From a virus, in the IMG/VR virus record IMGVR_UViG_3300035201_000188, positions 1-23,304 of that record: a stretch of DNA of 23,304 nucleotides. One strand, written 5' to 3'. The notes under the pieces are model-generated. The model was not told the origin of the DNA. It saw only the letters and a list, made by a program, of their open reading frames with translations, and made no database searches. Below, piece after piece: positions 19,122 through 23,143 of the stretch. The position numbers were made by a program, and so were the translations under genes. Every line of letters starts with the position of its first letter. The stretch's first letter is position 1.

Positions 19122-19129
19122 TATTTATT
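19122..19129 (-). promoter_or_regulatory. T4-like late promoter (AATAAATA) for gp25-gp6
   Basis: Minus-strand AATAAATA in the 36-nt gap between the 56-aa ORF and gp25, 20 nt upstream of the gp25 ATG. Motif and spacing match the two late promoters at 37-44 and 2113-2120. It probably drives gp25, gp6 and the giant gene as one late unit. Confidence 0.72.
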
Positions 19130-19137
19130 AAGGATTT

Positions 19138-19308
19138 TTACCGATACTCAGTAATTACCTCATAACTTTCAATTTCATTGCAATTTTGGTCTTCATCATC
19201 GACTAAACGTTCATAAAAGTCCGTGGAACTTTCCATTTTATCACTTTTTTTAGGTGTTATCCTATCATTAGTGATTTCGCGAAGCATTTTTCCGTTAAAA
19301 TTTTCCAT
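19138..19308 (-). CDS. Small acidic protein of unknown function, 56 aa
   Basis: Unrecognised. The product is a hydrophilic, strongly acidic peptide: it begins MENFNGKMLREI, has a short basic patch (RITPKKSDK) and ends in an acidic tail with DDEDQNCNEIES. No membrane segment or signal peptide is visible. The start is supported by an AGG about 8 nt upstream. It lies between the terminator that closes the preceding operon (19339-19373) and the late promoter of gp25, so it may be transcribed from a promoter I cannot identify or by readthrough. Its size and acidity fit the many tiny cyanophage genes, but the call rests only on an open frame that fills the gap well. Confidence 0.5.
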   Translation of the reverse strand: MENFNGKMLREITNDRITPKKSDKMESSTDFYERLVDDEDQNCNEIESYEVITEYR

Positions 19309-19338
19309 AATTTTGACCTAGATGGGAATTTTGGTAAT

Positions 19339-19373
19339 AAAAAAGGAATATCCGGTTATGACCAAGATATTCC
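19339..19373 (-). terminator. Rho-independent terminator closing the small-gene operon
   Basis: On the minus strand an 8-bp perfect stem (GGAATATC at 373-366 with GATATTCC at 352-345) encloses a 13-nt loop that can itself form a GGT/ACC mini-stem, and is followed directly by six T residues (positions 344-339). It lies 30 nt past the stop of the 67-aa membrane-protein gene, and separates the early/middle operon from the late baseplate genes. The plus strand lacks a T run after the stem, so it acts in one direction. Confidence 0.85.
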
Positions 19374-19402
19374 ACTAAAAATATAACGTTTATTGTGCTT
19401 AT

Positions 19403-19606
19403 TTAGACACCTTTTGTTTCGTTTATAGCCTCAACGATAATATTTTTCAATTCGCGACGTTTTTTCTTGCCTAAACCTGCTCTTGTATCAATTTGAACCT
19501 TCAACCAATAGATAAACGCAAGAACAAGGATAAATTGAATACCTTCACCCCATGAAAGGTTCCATGCTTCATTCAAATCAAGCGTTGCTGCTGATATTAA
19601 ATTCAT
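19403..19606 (-). CDS. Small single-pass membrane protein, 67 aa
   Basis: No function recognised. One hydrophobic helix is visible at about residues 23-38 (IQFILVLAFIYWLKV), preceded by an amphipathic N-terminus and followed by a basic cluster (GLGKKKRRE at about 44-52) and a short amphipathic helix. By the positive-inside rule the C-terminus would be cytoplasmic. The ATG overlaps the stop of the upstream 50-aa gene as ATGA, and a GAGGG lies 8 nt upstream, so translational coupling is likely. It is the last gene before a rho-independent terminator. Possible roles such as an accessory lysis or membrane protein are guesses. Confidence 0.75.
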   Translation of the reverse strand: MNLISAATLDLNEAWNLSWGEGIQFILVLAFIYWLKVQIDTRAGLGKKKRRELKNIIVEAINETKGV

Positions 19607-19755
19607 TTTCCTTGCCCTCTATAAGGTTTTTTTGCATTATTGCGAGAGGTTGCTGTATATTTGGTGTGCTTACCATTTCCCTGACGAGTTTTCTTCGGAA
19701 TTGATTCAATAAATTCTGAAGCACCCCACTGACCGCTTTTTGTTTTAACTGGCAT
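19603..19755 (-). CDS. Small basic conserved-type protein, 50 aa
   Basis: Hydrophilic and strongly basic: it begins MPVKTKSGQWGASEFIESIP, then has KKTRQGNGKHTKY and ends with KKPYRGQGK. It resembles a small basic protein I associate with cyanomyovirus genomes, though I cannot name a role; nucleic-acid binding would fit the charge but is only inference. It has the best ribosome-binding site of the cluster, GGAGGA 5 nt before the ATG. It overlaps the 55-aa gene upstream by 11 nt and the 67-aa gene downstream by 4 nt (ATGA). Confidence 0.75.
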   Translation of the reverse strand: MPVKTKSGQWGASEFIESIPKKTRQGNGKHTKYTATSRNNAKKPYRGQGK

Positions 19756-19912
19756 TTACTTCCTCCATTGTAATTAAGTTAACATCATCTATATTACCTT
19801 CTATATTACCATAATAAACTTCAGATAGTTCCAAAAGGGCATCTGCGGCATCTTCATAAGAAAGATGTCTATACATAACCTTTCCATCATATAAGACATT
19901 GAACTTTTTCAT
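19745..19912 (-). CDS. Small acidic protein of unknown function, 55 aa
   Basis: The sequence begins MKKFNVLYDGKVMYRHLSYE and continues with an Ala/Leu-rich acidic helix (DAADALLELSEVYYG) and an acidic tail (IEGNIDDVNLITMEEVN). It looks like a compact beta-beta-helix domain of the kind common in small cyanophage proteins; no named family recognised. Its ATG shares one base with the stop of the 28-aa gene (TAATG), and its 3' end overlaps the 50-aa gene by 11 nt; the ribosome-binding site of that gene lies inside it. This is tight packing in one operon. Confidence 0.7.
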   Translation of the reverse strand: MKKFNVLYDGKVMYRHLSYEDAADALLELSEVYYGNIEGNIDDVNLITMEEVNAS

Positions 19913-19998
19913 TAGTTTGGATTGTAGAGTTTCATATAATATACGAAGGATACAATTCCAAGAACAATTAATAACCCAATACCTGAAAGTATATTCAT
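19912..19998 (-). CDS. 28-aa single-helix membrane peptide
   Basis: The product is almost only a membrane helix: MNILSGIGLLIVLGIVSFVY is followed by the short polar tail YMKLYNPN. Its ATG overlaps the stop of the 58-aa gene (ATGA), an AAGGA lies 8 nt upstream of it, and its stop shares a base with the next ATG (TAATG). These junctions and the absence of any other reading for this gap support it as a real gene despite its size. Role unknown; a partner for another membrane protein, such as the 67-aa protein three genes on, is speculation. Confidence 0.6.
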   Translation of the reverse strand: MNILSGIGLLIVLGIVSFVYYMKLYNPN

Positions 19999-20171
19999 AC
20001 TCTTAGTCCTTCTAATTTACGAGCAACGCTTTCCGGTGATGCCTTTACCTTATAAGAGACTTTATCTCTACGAGAGAGTTCGGTGAGAATCTCTGCTTGA
20101 AGATCCCATAACTCACTGGATGCACGATGGTTAATCGGCCAGTGAGTTCTTTCTTCTGATAGTACTCTCAT
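19995..20171 (-). CDS. Small helical protein of unknown function, 58 aa
   Basis: I chose the ATG at 20171, one base after the glycosyltransferase stop, rather than the in-frame ATG at 20249. The longer reading would overlap the C-terminus of the glycosyltransferase by about 77 nt, and its extra hydrophobic residues would be a frame-shifted copy of that gene. The protein begins MRVLSEERTHWPINHRASSE and continues with a charged helix (LWDLQAEILTELSRRDK) and a C-terminal ASPESVARKLEGLRV. It is basic and soluble, with no recognised family. It couples to the 28-aa gene by ATGA. Confidence 0.72.
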   Translation of the reverse strand: MRVLSEERTHWPINHRASSELWDLQAEILTELSRRDKVSYKVKASPESVARKLEGLRV

Positions 20172-20172
20172 G

Positions 20173-20970
20173 TTAAATAACGCGAGTTTTTTCGTGACCC
20201 ACACGAATACGAGGATCGCACCAAATCTCATAATCAGCATCCTGTGCATCTAAACAGAACGATACGTCTTCGCCGCACATGTCTTGTACATCGCCACTCT
20301 CAAAGACTTGCATCTTAGGAGCAAACCAAGGATACTCAAGAGATTCAAAAACGCCATGTTTAATAAGCACCCAACCAAAACCAGTGTAATCACAAGTAAA
20401 AGGCTTCCGACGCTTACCAATAGTCTCAACGGTTTCGTGATTCATAACACCACCGTTCTTTCTGAAATCATCTTCCTCTAACCAATGAGCAACGGAGGTA
20501 GTTTGTCCATCTTCTGTGGCATACCAACCTGCTGCAATTGCTTTTTCTTTCTCTGGGTCTGTGCTGCCATCTTCATTAACAGCATCTGCAGGAAGTGCCA
20601 TGTCACACAACTGCCAAAACTTGTTAGTGTCAAAGACTATATCACTATCAATCCAGAGTTGATAATCATAGGTTAATTTTCCGTCCCATGGAATCTGTTT
20701 TGGACCACGTAATACATTTGCTCCGAGTACCTTACAACGTGCAAAGTTTACCATTGATGAGTAATCCTGAGATATCTGAATACTCATTCCATTCTGTACC
20801 ATGTCAAAGCATAACTGTACAAAATTCTTAAGGAAGATATAAGAGCAACCTCTGCCGGGTAAGCAGAAAACAATTGCCTTTCCTTTCCATCTTGCTTTGA
20901 TTGCATCTATGTCCCAATCGGGTGCTTTCTGTTTAGGTGCAACCGTTTTTACTTTAAATCCTTTAGCCAT
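20173..20970 (-). CDS. GT-A-fold glycosyltransferase-like protein, 265 aa
   Basis: Probable sugar transferase. After a basic N-terminus, residues about 31-36 (KAIVFC) look like the first strand of a GT-A Rossmann-like fold. YDYQLWIDSDIVFD supplies the metal/nucleotide-sugar DxD at 108-110. TGFGWVLIKHGVFESL at about 196-211 is the acceptor-side segment seen in family-2-like enzymes. GEDVSFC at 233-239 provides the usual catalytic ED, and GHEK at 258-261 a possible metal-binding His. About 265 aa suits a single-domain cytosolic enzyme. Its own sigma70-like promoter lies 23 nt upstream, and it heads a chain of overlapping tiny genes. The substrate is unknown: phage DNA, host surface glycan and virion protein are all possible. 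The assignment is from motifs only. Confidence 0.75.
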   Translation of the reverse strand: MAKGFKVKTVAPKQKAPDWDIDAIKARWKGKAIVFCLPGRGCSYIFLKNFVQLCFDMVQNGMSIQISQDYSSMVNFARCKVLGANVLRGPKQIPWDGKLTYDYQLWIDSDIVFDTNKFWQLCDMALPADAVNEDGSTDPEKEKAIAAGWYATEDGQTTSVAHWLEEDDFRKNGGVMNHETVETIGKRRKPFTCDYTGFGWVLIKHGVFESLEYPWFAPKMQVFESGDVQDMCGEDVSFCLDAQDADYEIWCDPRIRVGHEKTRVI

Positions 20971-20992
20971 AAAAGAGAACTCACTTCATTAT

Positions 20993-21021
20993 ATTTTACC
21001 ACGTTATTTAGAGTTCGTCAA
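20993..21021 (-). promoter_or_regulatory. Sigma70-like promoter (TTGACG-N17-TAAAAT)
   Basis: Minus strand: TTGACG at 21021-21016, a spacer of exactly 17 nt, then TAAAAT at 20998-20993. It lies 22 nt upstream of the glycosyltransferase ATG and overlaps the last codons of the 78-aa gene. Near-consensus boxes with ideal spacing suggest early or middle transcription by unmodified host polymerase. Confidence 0.7.
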
Positions 21022-21254
21022 TATGAATGTTCTTCGTCAACTGGTAGTAGTTTCCCCGGTCCTCCAAGACCTACCTTAGGGGCGAGTCTCTCATAACTTA
21101 AATCATCCTCCGTATAATCTCCCCCTAGAAGGTCAATCATTACTTTGAGCAACTGCCATTTCTCTTCGAATTCCTCTTCCGATAGATTACAATATAAACA
21201 CCTCTCCTTCGCGTAGATATGATAAGTTGTGTCGTCTACATCTTGCATAATCAT
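21018..21254 (-). CDS. Conserved-type cyanophage hypothetical protein, 78 aa
   Basis: The core reads TYHIYAKERCLYCNLSEEEF, then EEKWQLLKVMIDLLGGDY, and the C-terminus carries DDLSYERLAPKVGLGGPG. I recognise the YHIYAK...NLSEEEF...LSYE pattern as a small protein repeated in many cyanomyoviruses, but no function is known to me. The single CxxC pair (about residues 19-22) could bind metal or form a disulphide, though one pair is too little for a claim. Starts at 21254 or two codons later (21248) are both possible; neither has a good Shine-Dalgarno sequence. Two upstream promoters (21504-21532 and 21436-21444) give it a leader of 180-240 nt. Confidence 0.8.
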   Translation of the reverse strand: MIMQDVDDTTYHIYAKERCLYCNLSEEEFEEKWQLLKVMIDLLGGDYTEDDLSYERLAPKVGLGGPGKLLPVDEEHSY

Positions 21255-21382
21255 TGGCGAATTTTTGTATATATGAAAGAAGTAATAAGGCGAAATTTTA
21301 CTGGCGGAATTTTTTTTATATCTCCGTATCTCTCTCTCGATTTGTCACCTCTGTAGGTTAGGGTTGTTTAGCTTTTTAACAA

Positions 21383-21397
21383 CGCCCGCCGCCCGCC
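21383..21397 (-). other. G-rich patch, possible two-tetrad G-quadruplex
   Basis: Minus strand reads GGCGGGCGGCGGGCG: four G runs of 2, 3, 2 and 3 separated by single C residues, in otherwise AT-rich DNA. It would lie in the leader RNA of the 78-aa gene. Only two tetrads could form, so stability is doubtful. Confidence 0.4.
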
Positions 21398-21435
21398 TAT
21401 CACATAAGAACGCTAATCACTGTCAGATACGCATC

Positions 21436-21444
21436 ATTATACCA
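21436..21444 (-). promoter_or_regulatory. Extended -10 promoter (TGGTATAAT)
   Basis: Minus-strand TGGTATAAT, a perfect TATAAT with the TGN extension that can replace a -35 box. The sequence 17 nt upstream (AATGGC) is a poor -35. It lies 60 nt downstream of the promoter at 21504-21532 and would give a leader of roughly 175 nt for the 78-aa gene. Confidence 0.5.
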
Positions 21445-21503
21445 TGGCTTATTACAAGGCCATTCGTGTTACTAACTGTGTCTGTCCTATGTGTTACTCT
21501 ATC

Positions 21504-21532
21504 ATCATAACATAACACACAGTAACTGTCAA
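21504..21532 (-). promoter_or_regulatory. Near-consensus sigma70 promoter (TTGACA-N17-TATGAT)
   Basis: Minus strand: perfect TTGACA at 21532-21527, 17-nt spacer, TATGAT at 21509-21504. It points to the 78-aa and glycosyltransferase genes. The strongest host-type promoter in the window, so probably early. Confidence 0.75.
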
Positions 21533-21543
21533 GAACTGTGTGT
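21515..21543. repeat. 9-bp perfect dyad bracketing the -35 box
   Basis: ACACACAGT at 21515-21523 and ACTGTGTGT at 21535-21543 are perfect inverted repeats with an 11-nt centre that contains the -35 hexamer (21527-21532). This geometry fits an operator; as RNA of the 54-aa transcript it could also form a 9-bp hairpin. Confidence 0.55.
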
Positions 21544-21564
21544 CTGCTATGTGATACTTAAGGG

Positions 21565-21729
21565 CTACTGATTAAGGTCTTCTACGTATACATTAATGTC
21601 CTCATAATCACCATCCAATTCTAATACCTTTGCCCAGTCAATTTGGTGAGGATTAAAGTCACTTTCTACTGACAGATTGAGTGTAATTCTATATTGTTTC
21701 TGTGTCCCTGCTATGTTATAAAAAGACAT
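21565..21729 (-). CDS. Small acidic protein of unknown function, 54 aa
   Basis: The product begins MSFYNIAGTQKQYRITLNLS and continues with ESDFNPHQIDWAKVLELDGD and a C-terminal DINVYVEDLNQ. Alternating polar and hydrophobic residues suggest two beta strands around a short helix. The general look (xxYNI, ITLNLSVES, VYVEDL) matches tiny conserved proteins I associate with cyanophage genomes; no function is known to me. A sigma70-like promoter (21763-21791) lies about 34 nt upstream and an AATAAATA late-type motif about 75 nt upstream. There is no good Shine-Dalgarno sequence before the ATG. Confidence 0.65.
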   Translation of the reverse strand: MSFYNIAGTQKQYRITLNLSVESDFNPHQIDWAKVLELDGDYEDINVYVEDLNQ

Positions 21730-21762
21730 GGGAAATTGGGGGATTTAGAGTGTTACTATTGT

Positions 21763-21791
21763 ACTATAACATACTGTGGAAAACGTGTCAA
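21763..21791 (-). promoter_or_regulatory. Near-consensus sigma70 promoter (TTGACA-N17-TATAGT)
   Basis: Minus strand: TTGACA at 21791-21786, spacer of 17 nt, TATAGT at 21768-21763. The spacer contains one TTTTCCACA box (21783-21775), so a protein binding the box would compete with or assist polymerase. The 54-aa gene starts about 34 nt downstream of the -10. Confidence 0.7.
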
Positions 21792-22087
21792 GTTCGGTGA
21801 GTGTATTTATTGCCTTATGTGTATAAAACTGTGTGGTGTTAAGTGTTATTTCGGAGGTCTGTACTTTCTTGGGCGTTTGTGTTATAATCTGCTCGCCAAG
21901 ATCACTACAAAATATCACATTCCCACACCTAATTACCCTCCTATTTGTGAATACATTTAAAACACGAATAGAAAGCAACCTTATATTTATTCTTGCAATT
22001 AGAACGTCATTTATGATAGTTTTCCACAGATTAGGGGTATTAATTGTGGAAAACTGTGTACATACCTGTGTAATACATAGTGGAAAA
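21775..22087. repeat. Cluster of TTTTCCACA (DnaA-box-like) 9-mers
   Basis: Exact TTTTCCACA occurs at 21775-21783 (minus), 22020-22028 (plus) and 22045-22053 (minus); TTTTCCACT at 22079-22087 (minus) differs at one base. From memory, TTTTCCACA is the DnaA-box form reported around the chromosomal origin of Synechococcus. I did not notice another exact copy elsewhere in the window; one TTTTCCACT occurs inside gp6 near 17869. Confidence 0.6.
22018..22055. repeat. Perfect 11-bp inverted repeat
   Basis: AGTTTTCCACA at 22018-22028 and TGTGGAAAACT at 22045-22055, separated by 16 nt. The arms are two of the DnaA-box-like 9-mers in opposite orientation. There is no T run on either side, so an ordinary terminator is unlikely. 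Confidence 0.8.
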
Positions 22088-22117
22088 CTACTGTCCTTAT
22101 CTGTTAGTTTACCCCTG

Positions 22118-22297
22118 TTAATCGTATCCATATTCGTCCTTAATTAGTGTACGTAATTTGTCTATCTCTTTATCACTTGCATACCATACATAAGCATCAC
22201 ATAACCAGTCTAATTCCTTTGGGTTTTCTGATACTATTCTTACCAAATCATCTATCATTAAGTTTGCTTCTTTCTGCGTTAATTTGTTGTTGTTCAT
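22118..22297 (-). CDS. Small protein of unknown function, 59 aa
   Basis: Begins MNNNKLTQKEANLMIDDLVR, continues IVSENPKELDWLCDAYVWYA and ends in a charged helix (SDKEIDKLRTLIKDEYGYD). It looks all-helical and acidic, with no membrane segment and no recognised family. It starts 11 nt after the stop of the 70-aa gene, on the same strand, so it is probably the last gene of that co-transcribed set; the 388-nt non-coding region follows. The ribosome-binding site is weak. Confidence 0.7.
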   Translation of the reverse strand: MNNNKLTQKEANLMIDDLVRIVSENPKELDWLCDAYVWYASDKEIDKLRTLIKDEYGYD

Positions 22298-22308
22298 TGT
22301 TAGTTTGT

Positions 22309-22521
22309 TTAGTAAGAGTTTTTGTTAATTAAGTCATTAAATTCGTCTTCTCCAATATCATCTTTCATCTTCTCTTTTAACTCATTTAATGTATAACTTG
22401 AATAGTCATCTTCTAGGCACTGATAAGCATATTGATACACATATTGCTCCTCCATATTATCAAGAATTGATTGACAATAGTCTGCTCTAAGTGATGCTAA
22501 ATCGATGTTAGTTGTTTTCAT
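22309..22521 (-). CDS. Small acidic helical protein, 70 aa
   Basis: Begins MKTTNIDLASLRADYCQSIL; the middle has DNMEEQYVYQYAYQCLEDDY and the end is strongly acidic (KEKMKDDIGEDEFNDLINK). Predicted by eye as mainly helical and soluble, unusually rich in Tyr, Asp and Glu. No family recognised. Its ATG overlaps the stop of the upstream 81-aa gene as ATGA, indicating coupled translation of the two. Confidence 0.75.
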   Translation of the reverse strand: MKTTNIDLASLRADYCQSILDNMEEQYVYQYAYQCLEDDYSSYTLNELKEKMKDDIGEDEFNDLINKNSY

Positions 22522-22763
22522 TTTGTGTTAACCTCTTTGATGTAATTGTCTAGGGCACGTAGTAACTCTGCACCTGCAATTGTTAGGTCATTGATTTGTT
22601 CACTGATGGGTTTATTACGTTGGGTTTCTATCTCCTTAACGTAAGATTGTAAGTCGTTTGTTGTCATTTTGGGTTTGTTGATTAGGGTGTTTAATTGTTG
22701 TTTTGAGATGACTGAATCGGCAGCCTCTTGTATAACTTTATTGAGTTGATTACGGTTGTACAT
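22518..22763 (-). CDS. Small helical protein, 81 aa
   Basis: Begins MYNRNQLNKVIQEAADSVIS, then KQQLNTLINKPKMTTNDLQS, and ends with an amphipathic helix (IAGAELLRALDNYIKEVNTK). Heptad-like spacing of Leu/Ile in both halves suggests a helical bundle or a short coiled coil; no named family recognised. It starts 4 nt after the 57-aa gene stops and overlaps the 70-aa gene by ATGA, so it is inside the same tight operon. Confidence 0.75.
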   Translation of the reverse strand: MYNRNQLNKVIQEAADSVISKQQLNTLINKPKMTTNDLQSYVKEIETQRNKPISEQINDLTIAGAELLRALDNYIKEVNTK

Positions 22764-22767
22764 ACTG

Positions 22768-22941
22768 TTAATAATTACGTAAAGTACGCCATGGTTTAAT
22801 GTTAGATTGTGGGATATATTCGGGGTTCTTGACGATTACTTTACGGTGTGTCTTTGTGTCAATAACTTTAACATATTGGGCACTGATTGGGGAAGGGATT
22901 GTTGTAAACTTGGTGAATGATGTTCGTCTGATAAGTTTCAT
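22768..22941 (-). CDS. Small basic protein, 57 aa
   Basis: Begins MKLIRRTSFTKFTTIPSPIS, then AQYVKVIDTKTHRKVIVKNP, ending with a Trp/Arg patch (KPWRTLRNY). Basic and beta-rich in appearance, in contrast to its acidic neighbours. No family recognised. The ATG follows directly on the TAA of the 59-aa gene (TAA-ATG), the same junction type as gp25-gp6, so translation is likely coupled. Confidence 0.7.
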   Translation of the reverse strand: MKLIRRTSFTKFTTIPSPISAQYVKVIDTKTHRKVIVKNPEYIPQSNIKPWRTLRNY

Positions 22942-23121
22942 TTAAGCGTCCTCATCTTGTGGGAATTCTTTTAACTTTGCATCTGCAAGTGCTCCGACCA
23001 TTACCCATACTTTCTCACCTGAAAGTACGTTCTCTCGACATATATGTTCTACGCAATCTTCAAGCACTAACATAACTTCTGTTGCTTCATTTTGCAGTTG
23101 TTCGTTGTTACTTTGTGACAT
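22942..23121 (-). CDS. Small acidic protein, 59 aa
   Basis: Begins MSQSNNEQLQNEATEVMLVL, then EDCVEHICRENVLSGEKVWV, ending acidic (LKEFPQDEDA). Probably two helices, soluble; no family recognised. It is the first gene after the terminator at 23144-23174, so a promoter should lie in the 22 nt between them or overlap the hairpin. A TATACT (23144-23139, minus) is the only -10-like candidate, without a matching -35. Confidence 0.7.
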   Translation of the reverse strand: MSQSNNEQLQNEATEVMLVLEDCVEHICRENVLSGEKVWVMVGALADAKLKEFPQDEDA

Positions 23122-23143
23122 GGGATTAGGTGAGTGTGAGTAT

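Larger units (their letters stand above)
21474..21558. repeat. 25-nt direct repeat pair, 60-bp spacing
   Basis: Copies at 21474-21498 and 21534-21558 match at 21 of 25 positions without gaps: both start AACTGTGT and end with ATGTG and TACT. They flank the sigma70 promoter at 21504-21532. A third, weaker relative (about 18 of 25 to copy 2) lies at about 21698-21722 in the first codons of the 54-aa gene. Confidence 0.6.
21255..21564 (-). other. 310-nt gene-free regulatory/leader region
   Basis: No coding frame I can support. It contains a near-consensus sigma70 promoter (21504-21532), a 9-bp dyad around its -35 box, an extended -10 promoter (21436-21444), a 25-nt direct repeat pair spaced 60 bp apart, a G-rich minus-strand patch (21383-21397), a purine-rich GAGAGAGAGA tract near 21330-21340, and three copies of an AAAATTCGCC-like element, the last abutting the 78-aa start. 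Much of it would be transcribed as the long 5' leader of the 78-aa gene. Confidence 0.65.
21730..22117. other. 388-nt non-coding region with DnaA-box-like cluster
   Basis: No gene I can support. It holds one sigma70-like promoter, two AATAAATA motifs on the minus strand (21804-21811 and 21984-21991), a plus-strand extended -10 (TGTTATAAT at 21880-21888), three exact TTTTCCACA 9-mers plus one with a single mismatch, and an 11-bp inverted repeat. A 128-codon minus-strand frame (21745-22131) with an AAGGA before its ATG crosses the whole stretch, but its composition and its overlap with the 59-aa gene and the promoter argue against it. Confidence 0.6.

Noticed and set aside
20172-20249. Upstream ATG giving an 84-aa version of the 58-aa gene
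   Set aside because: The extra residues are a frame-shifted reading of the glycosyltransferase C-terminus; the ATG at 20171 gives a 1-nt gap and a hydrophilic start.
21363-21383. GTTGTT...AACAAC hairpin, considered as a terminator
   Set aside because: Only six AT-rich base pairs and no T run after it on either strand.
21444-21463. ATGGC...GCCAT hairpin
   Set aside because: Short stem with a mismatch on the minus (transcribed) strand; overlaps the extended -10 and has no other support.
21255-21564. tRNA gene
   Set aside because: I looked for a T-loop GTTCRA motif and acceptor pairing on both strands and found none.
21745-22131. 128-codon minus-strand open frame with AAGGA before its ATG
   Set aside because: Composition (rich in Thr, Ile, Cys; poor in Asp/Glu) is unlike the neighbouring genes, it overlaps the 3' end of the 59-aa gene and contains the promoter and box cluster. 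Conservation in a related genome would change this.
21833-22147. 104-codon plus-strand open frame
   Set aside because: It mirrors the minus-strand frame above, opposes every real gene, and reads like low-complexity hydrophobic shadow translation.
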